A stretch of DNA of 26,927 bases from UBA4055 sp036721445. Its GTDB lineage: Bacteria; UBA4055. This document shows, piece by piece, positions 1-8,972 of this stretch (position 1 is its first letter; each line of letters begins with the position of its first letter). Position numbers and translations under genes: made by a program. The stretch lies in NCBI GenBank assembly GCA_036721445.1, contig DAIMKZ010000022.1:1-26927 (forward strand), written 5' to 3'. The notes under the pieces are model-generated. The model made no database searches and had not been told where the DNA came from. It saw only the letters and a program-made list of their open reading frames with translations.

Positions 1-1082
1 AGATAGACAAACCGATACTGAATAAACTTCATGTTTTTTCCTCGAACTACACACTTTACGGAGACATGAGCCACAGGGTAATGACGATACTGTCAGAATT
101 TTCACCCGACATGGAAATATACTCGATAGACGAGGCTTTTCTCGACCTGACGGGTATGGATATTGACAGAACTGAGTATGCAAAAATGATACGTGCGAAA
201 GTGATGAAAGACACAGGTATTCCGGTGTCTGTCGGAATTGCTGAAACGAAAACTCTTGCCAAGCTGGCTAATAATATCGCCAAAAAGTATCCGAAGTGCT
301 GCGGCGTGCTTGATCTTACCGGAAGAGCAAATATTGATAAATACCTTGAGAAAGTTCCGGTTGAAGATATCTGGGGCATCGGCAGACAGAATACGCTTAA
401 GCTTTTCAGAAAAGGTGTTAAAACAGCTAAAGACCTGAAATATTTTTCCGTCGGATGGATAAAAACTAACATGGGCGGTGTGACAGGTCTGCGCACGGTT
501 CTTGAACTGCGAGGTACCCCCTGCATAGACTTGGACTCAGAGCCCGAACCAAAGAAGAGTATTGTAAGCTCACGCTCTTTCGGCGAGCGCATAGGTGATA
601 TCGAAGGTCTGAAGCAGGCGGTGACCAGCTATATCTACACGGCTTCGGTCAAGTTGAGGAAACAGAACTCACTTGCCTCAGCTCTGTCGGTATTCATACT
701 TACCGACAGGTTCAAGGACGAACCGCAGTATAACGGCAGCCTGACTTACAGGCTGCCCTACCCAACATCGTCCACGCTCGAGCTGACCGATTACGCGATC
801 AGGCTGCTGGACAGAATTTACAAAAAGGATTTTTTGTACAAGAAAGCCGGCGTCATGCTCGACGGGATCGTGCCGGGAGGGTCTGTACAGTACAACCTGT
901 TCACTCCCGACCGCTCCGACCCCGCCGTTGACCGCGTCATGGACTCCGTGAACGCACGATACGGCGACCGGACAATGTTCCTCGGAAGCGCAGGTACACA
1001 GAGAAAATGGACCATGCGCCGCCAGTTCACTTCGCCTCACTACACGACCGACTGGAACGAATTGTTGAAAATAAAAATATAG
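1..1082 (+). CDS. umuC: Y-family DNA polymerase UmuC (pol V catalytic subunit), 5' partial
   Basis: Translesion DNA polymerase used in SOS mutagenesis. The frame is open from base 3, so the gene starts left of the window; the ATG at 66 lies inside the conserved 'NYTLYGDMSHRV' stretch and is not the start. The palm motif SIDEAF (bases 123-140) carries the metal-binding Asp-Glu pair. A helix-hairpin-helix-like segment follows (VEDIWGIGRQNT), then the little-finger region. The end (KKAGVMLDGIVPGGSVQYNLF ... SPHYTTDWNELL) matches the C-terminal DUF4113 tail found in UmuC but not in DinB, which is why I call UmuC. A umuD gene would be expected just upstream and cannot be seen. The second half is richer in C and G at third positions than the first half. 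Confidence 0.93.
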   Translation, partial: IDKPILNKLHVFSSNYTLYGDMSHRVMTILSEFSPDMEIYSIDEAFLDLTGMDIDRTEYAKMIRAKVMKDTGIPVSVGIAETKTLAKLANNIAKKYPKCCGVLDLTGRANIDKYLEKVPVEDIWGIGRQNTLKLFRKGVKTAKDLKYFSVGWIKTNMGGVTGLRTVLELRGTPCIDLDSEPEPKKSIVSSRSFGERIGDIEGLKQAVTSYIYTASVKLRKQNSLASALSVFILTDRFKDEPQYNGSLTYRLPYPTSSTLELTDYAIRLLDRIYKKDFLYKKAGVMLDGIVPGGSVQYNLFTPDRSDPAVDRVMDSVNARYGDRTMFLGSAGTQRKWTMRRQFTSPHYTTDWNELLKIKI

Positions 1083-1150
1083 TTTTTTTCAGTTGCATAC
1101 GATTATTTTTTTATTAATTTGCTGTTAAACTAATTTGGGGAGAGTAAAAA

Positions 1151-2194
1151 ATGGCAAAATCGTTCAAAATATCGGCGCAGGGTATAGAAAAGGATTTCAG
1201 CAAAGCCAACGGCAGCTATGATACGATCGAGATCGGAGAAATGACATCCGACAGCCTTTACGAAGCGCTTCAGAAATTCAAAGCGTTAAAAGAGATCATT
1301 CCGCAGGGTAATGACGATATATGTCCTCCGAGCCTGTACGTTGAACATGACGGAAAAGATTACAGTTTCTATCTGAGCGAAGGTGAGATCATAAATCTTA
1401 ACACTGAAGCGAAAATGTCGCCGATGGAAATAGTAAATCTTGTATCAGGTTTCACAACGAAGAAAGAAGTGGCAGAAGAAGCTCATGCTGAAGCAGAAGA
1501 AGAAAAGAAATCACAGGATGCTCCGGTTTATCAGACAGGTCCCGGAAAAAGATCGGTTCTGGCATGGGGATCGGACCACCCCGACATTCACGGCATGCAG
1601 CCTGTAAGAAAAAAGGATCTTCCTCCGACCGATAAAGAAGAATGGAGCGGTTTCAACGTGGATACGAAAAGTTCTGCTCAGATAAGCTCTGAAATTTATA
1701 AGTCTGGGATCGCGAAAGGTTTGCCTGCCGCAGCTCTGATATTCGCTATTATTGCGGGAGTAATGGCGCTCGGACTCCTTGGAACAGGCGAAGTCTCTGC
1801 CGGTGCCGTATTTCTGATAATCGCGGCAGGTCTTTTCTGGCTTAAAGGTTTCCTGAAAAGAACAGGACGCGGTGAATTCATTCTCGGTTTCGACTGGAAA
1901 GCTAACGCAATGTGGGCGAAGCTGAAACAGGAAAAACGCGCGATAATGATAGGCAATGCAAGCTGCATAAACGCTGTTGAAATCTATGAGCATACCGCAA
2001 AAAGACCATATAATTGGAACCCGGCTGACAGTCAGATGCAGAGAGCGGTAAAGCAGAATCAGACGGATACTGTCTGGATACTTGATGCGGTAATGTCGAA
2101 CGGAGAAAGAAGGTTCGTTTTTGAATTCCACGATAAAAAAGACGCTGCCGATGTATTGAGCAAAGCTCAGAATCTGCTTGTACAGCAGAATTGA
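1151..2194 (+). CDS. Hypothetical protein with two central membrane segments
   Basis: I do not recognise this 347-residue protein. A GGGGAGAG ribosome site sits 6 bases before the ATG. Residues 1-103 look like a small soluble domain (alternating strands, ends near FTTKK). Residues 105-122 are a highly charged Glu/Lys linker, and 123-185 are polar. Two hydrophobic helices follow at about 190-208 and 214-236 with a short loop (GTGEVSAG). The C-terminal 110 residues (EFILGFDWKANAMWAKLKQ onward) form a mixed alpha/beta domain that reads somewhat like a membrane-associated PH-type fold, which is only an impression. It converges on the ferritin-like gene with 3 bases between stops. Codon usage is normal for the window, so the reading frame is real; the function is unknown. 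Confidence 0.8.
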   Translation: MAKSFKISAQGIEKDFSKANGSYDTIEIGEMTSDSLYEALQKFKALKEIIPQGNDDICPPSLYVEHDGKDYSFYLSEGEIINLNTEAKMSPMEIVNLVSGFTTKKEVAEEAHAEAEEEKKSQDAPVYQTGPGKRSVLAWGSDHPDIHGMQPVRKKDLPPTDKEEWSGFNVDTKSSAQISSEIYKSGIAKGLPAAALIFAIIAGVMALGLLGTGEVSAGAVFLIIAAGLFWLKGFLKRTGRGEFILGFDWKANAMWAKLKQEKRAIMIGNASCINAVEIYEHTAKRPYNWNPADSQMQRAVKQNQTDTVWILDAVMSNGERRFVFEFHDKKDAADVLSKAQNLLVQQN

Positions 2195-2197
2195 ATT

Positions 2198-2674
2198 TTA
2201 CAGTTCGTTAACGACGCGCTTGATCTCATCTCTGTGATTCTCGGTGTCAATAATGAGTTTATCAATGACGCTCTGTACTGCAGGTGCGTCTGATATCAGA
2301 TTGCCGAAAAAATCTCTGTCGAGCATAAAGTTTTCATATTCAACGCATAATTTCAGAGCTTTTTTAAGATCGATCTCCTCTTCTTTGAGCTGCTCTATTC
2401 TCCCGTTCAGCATTTCAGTATGTTCACGCACGAATTTCGCCGAATAATCGAGAGCTTTCAGAATAATAGTTCCTTCAACCACCTTAGGTATAATCTGCAT
2501 GATCCAGCATTCGTGCTTTATCTCCTCCTCGACAAGATAAGGCCACAGTTCGAATTCCGGCATTTTCTTAGAGAATAATTTATACAGTCTGGAAAGAGAT
2601 CTTTCATACTGCGCATGGAAACCCAGTATCTCAACCGGTGTACACTCGTTTTTTATATTTTCATCACAATCCAT
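2198..2674 (-). CDS. Ferritin-like / rubrerythrin-type diiron protein (putative)
   Basis: A 158-residue all-helical protein. An EEEIKHE stretch and a later TENHRDE stretch resemble the E..ExxH metal-ligand helices of the ferritin-like superfamily, and further Glu and His residues fit a four-helix bundle. In this superfamily such centres hold iron and act in peroxide or oxygen defence, but the specific role here is inferred. I chose the ATG at 2674 because a GAGG ribosome site (2681-2684) lies 6 bases upstream. An in-frame GTG at 2707 is possible but has no such site and would overlap a tiny leader ORF. The gene is alone on its strand, divergent from the SRAP gene. A DUF2935-type or hemerythrin-like helical protein is an alternative. 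Confidence 0.7.
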   Translation of the reverse strand: MDCDENIKNECTPVEILGFHAQYERSLSRLYKLFSKKMPEFELWPYLVEEEIKHECWIMQIIPKVVEGTIILKALDYSAKFVREHTEMLNGRIEQLKEEEIDLKKALKLCVEYENFMLDRDFFGNLISDAPAVQSVIDKLIIDTENHRDEIKRVVNEL

Positions 2675-2729
2675 AAAAAACCTCATTATTTGCTGTAATT
2701 TAACCACTTTTCATAATAAACTCCAATGA

Positions 2730-2738
2730 ATTATATCA
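2730..2738 (-). promoter_or_regulatory. Extended -10 promoter element of the ferritin-like gene
   Basis: On the minus strand the sequence reads TGATATAAT, a full extended -10 (TGnTATAAT). No good -35 box lies 17 bases upstream, which is usual for extended -10 promoters. Transcription would start near 2723, giving a leader of about 50 bases that contains a four-codon ORF. Confidence 0.4.
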
Positions 2739-2820
2739 GCTCTAGTTAAAATCAGGTTGCTCTCCCTCAATTTTATTCGTAATTTTATATCTTGTCCGTG
2801 TAAAAAATCAAGGATCGAAA

Positions 2821-3408
2821 ATGTGCGGAAGGTTTGCCCAGGTTTACGACGATACTTCTCTTAAAGAAAAGTTCAGACTTGAGGATATTTCCGGAAGAAT
2901 TAATCCTGAATTGAACCTTACTCCCGGCATGAAAGTCAACACCGTAACTTTCAGCGGCGGTCAAAATATACTTAGTCCGATGATATGGGGATTTTCTGAA
3001 CTTCATAATAAAACTATGCCGGCCATGATATTCAATTCAAGGATAGAAACGGTTTTAAGCAAATCAAATCTCGGTCAGTATCTGATAAAACACCGGTGCA
3101 TTGTTCCTTTATCGGGATTTTATGAAAGAAAGGGAGATCGGGCTTATTATATTCAGAGTAAGTTCTTCCCTGTTTTATCAGCTGCCGGGGTGTATGTCAA
3201 TGACGGCTCGATCTTTAAATGCTCTGTAGTTACTACCGTTTCAACCGGACCGATGCTTAAAATTCACGACCGGATGCCTCTTCTTTTAAACGACGAATTT
3301 ACAAAAATGTGGATCTCGGGCAGTAATATAGATTCCGATGAAATTATGCTCGAAAGCTGCTGTATCGCAGAGTGTCTTGAGTTTCAGCATGAGAACGGCC
3401 TGTTTTGA
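2821..3408 (+). CDS. yedK: SRAP domain protein, YedK/HMCES family (abasic-site DNA-protein crosslinker)
   Basis: Members of this family cap abasic sites in single-stranded DNA through a thiazolidine link made by the Cys that becomes the N-terminus after Met removal. The 195-residue protein begins MCGRFAQ, so Cys2 is the catalytic residue. The other conserved positions are present: Asn72 (FNSRIETV), Glu102 in SGFYE, and His149 in HDRMP. The length is near the usual 200-230. An AAGGATC ribosome site precedes the ATG. The gene lies 1.7 kb from umuC, so two DNA-damage genes share the region, but an unrelated gene and a gene on the other strand lie between them, so they are not one operon. No obvious LexA box was seen. 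Confidence 0.93.
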   Translation: MCGRFAQVYDDTSLKEKFRLEDISGRINPELNLTPGMKVNTVTFSGGQNILSPMIWGFSELHNKTMPAMIFNSRIETVLSKSNLGQYLIKHRCIVPLSGFYERKGDRAYYIQSKFFPVLSAAGVYVNDGSIFKCSVVTTVSTGPMLKIHDRMPLLLNDEFTKMWISGSNIDSDEIMLESCCIAECLEFQHENGLF

Positions 3409-3477
3409 TTTCATCCCCCTTTTTATACAGTTCATCATATTATAATTGAAAATATTAATTATATTTCATACATTAAG

Positions 3478-3505
3478 TTGGCGCACTAAATAGCTTTACT
3501 ATAAC
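3478..3505 (+). promoter_or_regulatory. Putative sigma70-type promoter of the C25 peptidase gene
   Basis: TTGGCG, 16 bases, then TATAAC. This would start transcription near 3512 and leave a short leader holding the AAAGGATC ribosome site before the ATG at 3531. The boxes are moderate matches only. Confidence 0.4.
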
Positions 3506-3530
3506 AAATAATTGAAATAAAGGATCAAAA

Positions 3531-6500
3531 ATGAGACAGAGAATATTCACACTTCTTCTTTTATCAGGAGTATTAGCTTTCGCCGGTGTAGTCGAGAAAA
3601 CGTATTATTTCAGCGCATCGGACATCAGGAACACGAAAACCGCAGAAAACTACGATATCGTATCTCTGAACGGCGCAATGAACACAGCCCCCGCCGGAGA
3701 ACCTGCACTGCCATACAACGCAGTTTCACTGCTTCTTCCTCCGGGTGAGAAAGCGGAATCTGTTGAACTGGTACTCAGCGGAAGAAAAGTACTTGAAGGA
3801 AAATTCACCATATATCCTCAGCAGCATTCAAGGCCGTATTCTGAAGGACCTTCAGGCGATTTTGTACAGATATCTGACATTTATAATTCCGACAGTGTCT
3901 ACCCCGCACTAAAACATACTCATCTTTCGACACATTATCTTTACGGGCATTCATTCGCGCTTTCAACATTTACTCCTTTTGAATATATACCTGCAGCCGG
4001 TGAAGTAGCTTTATATGAAAAAGTGACCGTAAAAATTAATACCGTTCCTGATACAAGATCTGCCGAAGCACTTAAGAACCTCAGATTATCCCATGAGACA
4101 GCTTTGCTTGACCAGTCAGAAGGCTATCTGCTTCAACTGTACTCATATCCCAAGTCTGCTGCAGAACCGTACGATTACCTGATGATCACAGGATCAGGTT
4201 ACACAACAGAACTCGCGGAACTCGCAGACTTCTACACTCAGAGAGGCCTGAAAGTTAAGATCGTATCCACAACAGATATCTATTCCGAAGTCACCGGAAT
4301 AGACAATCCTGAAAGAATAAGAAATTACATTATAAGAGAATATCAGAACAGCGGTATCGAATTCGTGCTTCTGGGAGGAGATATCGAGATCGTTCCGGCC
4401 AGAGGATTTTACTGCAAAGTACAGTCAAGCGAAGTATATACCGACGATGCTATTCCTTCCGACCTGTATTATTCAGCGCTCGACGGCACTTGGAACGATG
4501 ACAACGACAATCTCTGGGGTGAAATTGGTGAAGATGACCTTTTGACAGAGCTATCTGTTGCAAGGCTGACCTTTTCAAGCTCGGATGAACTCTCCAACAT
4601 GCTGAACAAAATTATCAGCTATCAGTCAAATCCCGTTCAGGGAGAGCTCAGAGACCCTCTTCTTGTAGGTGAAGACCTGTACGACGCTCCGCAGACATGG
4701 GGTGGTGACTACATGGACCTTCTTATCGGCTTCAAAACGGATAATGGTTATACTACAATAGGAATACCCTCGTCGCACAATATTACGAAAATGTATGACA
4801 GAGAATCCGTATGGTCAAAATCACAGCTTATAGCAGAGATGAACCAGGGACATTCTTTCATTCATCATGACGGACACTCGAATTATACATACAACATGAG
4901 AATGACAAATACAGATGTGACCAATACGAACTTCAGCGGTTTAAACGGAACTGATCATAATTTTACGAACATTTACTCAGCAGGCTGTATGAGCGGGGGC
5001 TTCGATCAGGAATGTATCGGGGAAAAGTTCATAGGTATCCAGAACCTCGCTGTTTCATACACAGGCAACTCGAGATACGGCTGGTTTAATGAAGGCCAGA
5101 CCGAAGGTCCGTCGATCCACATCCACAGAGAGTTTATGGACGCGCTTTACGGCGGGAGGACTGCTGAGATCGGTAAAGCTCATAAACGTTCTAAAACCGA
5201 CACGGCTCCATGGGTAAATGCCGCGGGACAGTGGGAAGAAGGAGCTTTAAGATGGTGTTTCTATGACTGTAATGTGCTCGGGGACCCTGCAATGAACATC
5301 TGGACCGATGAACCTGAAAATATCAGTCTGAACCACACATCTTCAATTACTTTCGGGCAGGACGAGTATCAGGTAATTGTTACCGGAACCGGAGGCAGCT
5401 TTCTGTCAAATATCGACTGCGCTCTTGTTCAGAACGGAACAGTATTCGGTTATATAAAAACAAATTCCAGCGGGGTCGCCCGTATCCCGATCAGTTCTTC
5501 TTACGAACTGGGAGCGGCTGAACTGCGCGTATCCGGCCTGAATACTCTATATCAGAGTGTCCCTGTAAGCATTGTTCCCAATGAGGGAAAGTATATTACT
5601 CTGGACAGCTACGATGTTGATTCAGGAGACGATAACCTGATCGAGTTCGGAGAGACAGTGAATATATCCGCTAAACTGAAAAATGTCGGACTGTTGAATG
5701 CTTCGGATGTTGTTCTTGACCTTACAGAAAGTGATGAATACATAGTGCTTTCCGAAACATCCGTTCCTGTAGGTGCCATTAACGCTCAGGATTCTGTCGA
5801 GATCGGCAACGCTTTTTCTTTCACGGTTTCTGAAGATGTGCCTGATCAGCATGAATTCTTAATTACAGTAACGGCCAGAGATTCAGAAGAGAGCTGGGAG
5901 AATACGATCAGGCTGTCCGCCAACAGGCCGCTGCCTGAGATCTACGAAATAGGCATCGCAGAAGTGACCGACGATATTATTGATCCGGGCGAAACAGGCG
6001 AAGTGATAGTATATCTTACAAATAAGGGTCACGCCAAGCTTAACAACCTTACAGCGGAAATTGGTACTTCAGACGAAAGAATAACCGTCAACACTGCTGA
6101 TCAGACTTACGGTACCGTTTATCCTTTTGAGGTTATCGAACTCCGTTACAGCGTTTCCGCAGCGGATATCAGAGCCGGCGGATATACTTCGGAGATGATT
6201 CTCAGCCTTACCGCTGACAACAATTTAACCTACTCTGATAATTTCTTCATCGAGATCGGTTCTCAGCGTGAGGACTTCGAGACAGGTGATTTTACAAATT
6301 ACCCCTGGTATTTTGAAGGCGCTCTCCCGTGGACAATCGAAGACTCAGCGGTTTACCAGGGCTCTTACTCAGCCAGGTCCGGAGCAATAACTCACGGTCA
6401 GAACACATCTATGATGCTTGACTGCGAAGTGGTAAACGACGGCGAGATTTCTTTTTATTACAGAACTTCATCAGAGAGCAATTATGACGCAGTGATCTTC

Positions 6501-6983
6501 TACATTGACGGCGTTCAGAAAGGCAGATGGAGCGGTATAAGCTCAGAATGGAAACTTGCGGCATATCCTGTTTCAGCCGGTCAAAGAACATTTAAATGGA
6601 CCTATACAAAGGACGGTTCCGCAAGCGCCGGAGACGATTGCGCACGTATAGACAACATAAATTTCCCCGGAATGAATGTCGGGAGCTCCGTTGAAGAAGA
6701 GAACGGGCTTACGCCTACTGTAACAGAACTGAGCCAGAACTACCCTAACCCTTTCAATCCTGAGACGAACATAACATACTCGATCTCCTCGAAAGGCATG
6801 GTCGAACTGACTGTATTCAACACAAAAGGCGAAAAAGTCGCGGGACTGGTCAAAGGTATCAGGGATATAGGAAGGTACAATATCAAATTCAACGCTTCGG
6901 ATCTTAATTCGGGAATTTATTTCTACAGCATGACACTTGACGGAAGACAGGCCGGGATCAGAAGGATGCTTTTAATAAAATAG
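3531..6983 (+). CDS. Secreted gingipain-like C25 cysteine peptidase with type IX sorting domain
   Basis: An 1150-residue exported protease. A signal peptide (MRQRIFTLLLLSGVLAFAG) is followed by a propeptide-like region (to about 190) and a C25 catalytic domain (about 210-590). The catalytic pair is His449 in HHDGHSN and Cys486 in SAGCMSGG, the spacing and context seen in gingipains. After this come Ig-like or CARDB-like modules ('DDNLIEFGETVNISAKLKN' and 'DDIIDPGETGEVIVYLTN'), then a jelly-roll-like segment (DFETGDFTNYPWYFEG, about 915-1050). The last 85 residues are a sorting domain (SQNYPNPFNPETNI ... SGIYFYSM ... RRMLLIK), which directs passage through the type IX system in FCB bacteria. 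It probably acts on the cell surface or outside, degrading protein. Seven bases separate it from the metallophosphoesterase gene. Confidence 0.92.
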   Translation: MRQRIFTLLLLSGVLAFAGVVEKTYYFSASDIRNTKTAENYDIVSLNGAMNTAPAGEPALPYNAVSLLLPPGEKAESVELVLSGRKVLEGKFTIYPQQHSRPYSEGPSGDFVQISDIYNSDSVYPALKHTHLSTHYLYGHSFALSTFTPFEYIPAAGEVALYEKVTVKINTVPDTRSAEALKNLRLSHETALLDQSEGYLLQLYSYPKSAAEPYDYLMITGSGYTTELAELADFYTQRGLKVKIVSTTDIYSEVTGIDNPERIRNYIIREYQNSGIEFVLLGGDIEIVPARGFYCKVQSSEVYTDDAIPSDLYYSALDGTWNDDNDNLWGEIGEDDLLTELSVARLTFSSSDELSNMLNKIISYQSNPVQGELRDPLLVGEDLYDAPQTWGGDYMDLLIGFKTDNGYTTIGIPSSHNITKMYDRESVWSKSQLIAEMNQGHSFIHHDGHSNYTYNMRMTNTDVTNTNFSGLNGTDHNFTNIYSAGCMSGGFDQECIGEKFIGIQNLAVSYTGNSRYGWFNEGQTEGPSIHIHREFMDALYGGRTAEIGKAHKRSKTDTAPWVNAAGQWEEGALRWCFYDCNVLGDPAMNIWTDEPENISLNHTSSITFGQDEYQVIVTGTGGSFLSNIDCALVQNGTVFGYIKTNSSGVARIPISSSYELGAAELRVSGLNTLYQSVPVSIVPNEGKYITLDSYDVDSGDDNLIEFGETVNISAKLKNVGLLNASDVVLDLTESDEYIVLSETSVPVGAINAQDSVEIGNAFSFTVSEDVPDQHEFLITVTARDSEESWENTIRLSANRPLPEIYEIGIAEVTDDIIDPGETGEVIVYLTNKGHAKLNNLTAEIGTSDERITVNTADQTYGTVYPFEVIELRYSVSAADIRAGGYTSEMILSLTADNNLTYSDNFFIEIGSQREDFETGDFTNYPWYFEGALPWTIEDSAVYQGSYSARSGAITHGQNTSMMLDCEVVNDGEISFYYRTSSESNYDAVIFYIDGVQKGRWSGISSEWKLAAYPVSAGQRTFKWTYTKDGSASAGDDCARIDNINFPGMNVGSSVEEENGLTPTVTELSQNYPNPFNPETNITYSISSKGMVELTVFNTKGEKVAGLVKGIRDIGRYNIKFNASDLNSGIYFYSMTLDGRQAGIRRMLLIK

Positions 6984-6990
6984 GAAATCT

Positions 6991-8076
6991 ATGAACAATA
7001 TCAGGGCGTTTATTATGTTCTTCACTTCGATATCGGTAACTTTCTACGTTTTCACTCTGATAACAGTAGTAATGCTATTCTGGCTGCTCGATAAAAGGAT
7101 CGGACCCAAGCCTGTTTTCGGATACTCTCTGCTCGTCATGACAGTTTTCTTCATAATGATGTTCGCGGGAAGAGGGCTCGACATCAAATTTCTCTGGAAC
7201 GGAAGTTTTTATCTTGCCGTGCTTGTCATGTACGTGTTCTTCCTTTCCGTCGCGCTCAAGTTCGTAAATCTGTTCTTTCATCTTCACCCCAGGATGAACA
7301 TTGCTGTCATGGCTGCTTTGATCCTGATAGTCTTTGTTTACGGTTTTTTCAACGCGGCTTCTACATCTGTAAAGAGAATAGAAATATCTTCGGACAAGAT
7401 CTCCAGGCCTTACAGGTTCGTTCAGATATCCGACGTCCATCTGGGCACGGAATCGCTTCATTTTCTTGAGAAGGTCATTGAAAGGATCAACGCAATAGGG
7501 CCGGATCTCGTCTTCATTACCGGGGACTTCATAGACGACCACAAGCTTAAACCCGAAGAGCTTAAGATAATGAGGGACATGAAAGCTCCGGCATATTTCA
7601 TAACGGGAAACCACGAGCGCTATTCCAACTACACCGACGATTTCTTCAAAGACTGCAACGTGATCAAGGTATTAGACCACAGGCGCAGGCAGGACAGATT
7701 CACTGACGAGGTCGAGGTTTTCGGGATCGAGTGGAACAGGAACAACTTCATGAATAAACGGTCCGAGCAGGAAGTATATTTCGACAGCATAAGCGTGGAC
7801 ACTACAAAATTCAACATCTTTCTAAACCACGAGCCTGAACTTTACGACAGGGCTGAACAGGAGGGCATGGACCTTATGCTTTCGGGACACACGCACAGAG
7901 GCCAGATATTCCCGTTCTGGCTGTTCGTGAGAGCGCGCTATAAATACATCTACGGTCTTTACGACATCGGCAGGATGAAACTGTATACAACATCAGGCAC
8001 GGGAGTCTGGGGTCCCTTCATGCGCGTCGGATCCAGCAACGAGATCGTTGAGATCGACCTGATACCGGAAAAATAA
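6991..8076 (+). CDS. Membrane-anchored calcineurin-like metallophosphoesterase (YkuE-type)
   Basis: 361 residues. The N-terminal part has about four hydrophobic helices (roughly 7-31, 42-58, 66-90, 98-118), followed by a complete two-metal phosphoesterase domain: Asp148 and His150 in SDVHLG, GDFIDDH, Asn207-His208 in GNHER, a histidine in NHEP, and His300/His302 in SGHTHRGQ. All metal ligands are present, so an active enzyme is expected. Relatives with this architecture include YkuE and membrane metallophosphoesterases near lipid or envelope genes; the substrate (for example UDP-diacylglucosamine or phospholipid) cannot be told from sequence. An AGGAA site precedes the ATG, and the 7-base gap to the peptidase gene suggests co-transcription, although a shared function is not obvious. 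Confidence 0.92.
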   Translation: MNNIRAFIMFFTSISVTFYVFTLITVVMLFWLLDKRIGPKPVFGYSLLVMTVFFIMMFAGRGLDIKFLWNGSFYLAVLVMYVFFLSVALKFVNLFFHLHPRMNIAVMAALILIVFVYGFFNAASTSVKRIEISSDKISRPYRFVQISDVHLGTESLHFLEKVIERINAIGPDLVFITGDFIDDHKLKPEELKIMRDMKAPAYFITGNHERYSNYTDDFFKDCNVIKVLDHRRRQDRFTDEVEVFGIEWNRNNFMNKRSEQEVYFDSISVDTTKFNIFLNHEPELYDRAEQEGMDLMLSGHTHRGQIFPFWLFVRARYKYIYGLYDIGRMKLYTTSGTGVWGPFMRVGSSNEIVEIDLIPEK

Positions 8077-8089
8077 ATATTTTTTCACT

Positions 8090-8117
8090 TTGAAAAACAG
8101 AATTTAGTTATTATAAT
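8090..8117 (+). promoter_or_regulatory. Sigma70-type promoter of the small secreted protein gene
   Basis: TTGAAA, 16 bases, TATAAT (perfect -10). The predicted start is near 8124, about 38 bases before the ATG at 8162, with the CGGAGG ribosome site in between. Confidence 0.55.
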
Positions 8118-8161
8118 AACCTCTGAAAGTTAAATATTCTGCAAGAAAGTCGGAGGTTGTT

Positions 8162-8905
8162 ATGAGGAAAGTTCTGTTTTTTCTGTTTATGGTCTTTTAC
8201 TTAAACGCTTTTTGTCAGGCAAATGCCGAAAGACTTGTTTATGTTAATGTTGTGGATCCGATTTATGCCATGTACAATTTCTTCGAAGAGCCATACGACT
8301 ATGTCACTTTCAAGGCATGGATCAGTGAGAGACCAACTGAAGTAATTTCACAGAATAGTGAAGGGTGCGGTTATGAAATGCTAGCCGATATTTATTCTTC
8401 TTTTAGAATACAGCTTGCTTCTTTTCCGACTGAATGGCAGGCTGGTGATATTGTAAATATATTAGCCAGACAACAAAATGGATTAGACTGTATTGAAGGT
8501 TATACCGAATTCCAAATAGAGTACAGCGAATTTAACGAAGTTATATATATTGGCTTTGAAGATGTAATTCCGGGAACAGGCTTACCGCTATATGTCTATA
8601 TACAATGTGTGGGTATAAACGAAAACGGATTCACTCCGGCCTCAGCTGCTCTTGAGCAGAACTACCCGAACCCGTTCAATCCGGTCACGGAGATCAGTTT
8701 CTCGATACCGGAGACTTCGGTGGTGGATCTTTCGGTCTTCGATACGGCGGGAAAGCTTGTGAGAACGCTGGTGAACGAAAAGAGAACTTACGGCCGCCAT
8801 ACTGTAAGCTTTGACGGATCTGACCTGAACTCTGGAATATATTTCTACAGGCTCCAGGCTGACGGCAGGACGATAGACGCAAAACGGATGTTACTGATAA
8901 AATAA
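8162..8905 (+). CDS. Secreted protein of unknown function with type IX sorting domain
   Basis: 247 residues. A signal peptide (MRKVLFFLFMVFYLNAFCQANA) is followed by about 135 residues that I do not recognise, mostly beta-type, with paired cysteines (SEGCGYEM, GLDCIEG, IQCVG). From about residue 160 to the end it carries a sorting domain of the same type as the C25 peptidase (EQNYPNPFNPVTEI ... SGIYFYRL ... KRMLLIK). The body is clearly more AT-rich than the sorting domain; the change falls near base 8635. This suggests a conserved tail joined to a different cargo. A strong CGGAGG ribosome site supports the start. It is probably delivered to the outer surface or released. Confidence 0.85.
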   Translation: MRKVLFFLFMVFYLNAFCQANAERLVYVNVVDPIYAMYNFFEEPYDYVTFKAWISERPTEVISQNSEGCGYEMLADIYSSFRIQLASFPTEWQAGDIVNILARQQNGLDCIEGYTEFQIEYSEFNEVIYIGFEDVIPGTGLPLYVYIQCVGINENGFTPASAALEQNYPNPFNPVTEISFSIPETSVVDLSVFDTAGKLVRTLVNEKRTYGRHTVSFDGSDLNSGIYFYRLQADGRTIDAKRMLLIK

Positions 8906-8972
8906 TACTTTTATATTCTTGAAATCCGCGCCTTTTTGGCTTAACATTCAGATATTAAACGGAGTCTGACAA

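Noticed and set aside
66..68. ATG at 66 as the true start of umuC
   Set aside because: Conserved UmuC residues continue upstream in the same frame to the window edge.
1511..2131. Minus-strand ORF of 206 codons opposite the hypothetical membrane protein
   Set aside because: Its residue composition is that of an antisense frame and it has no ribosome site; the plus frame has an SD and normal domains.
3409..3530. AT-rich spacer as a possible origin or attachment site
   Set aside because: No repeated boxes or duplicated ends; it is explained by a promoter and leader.
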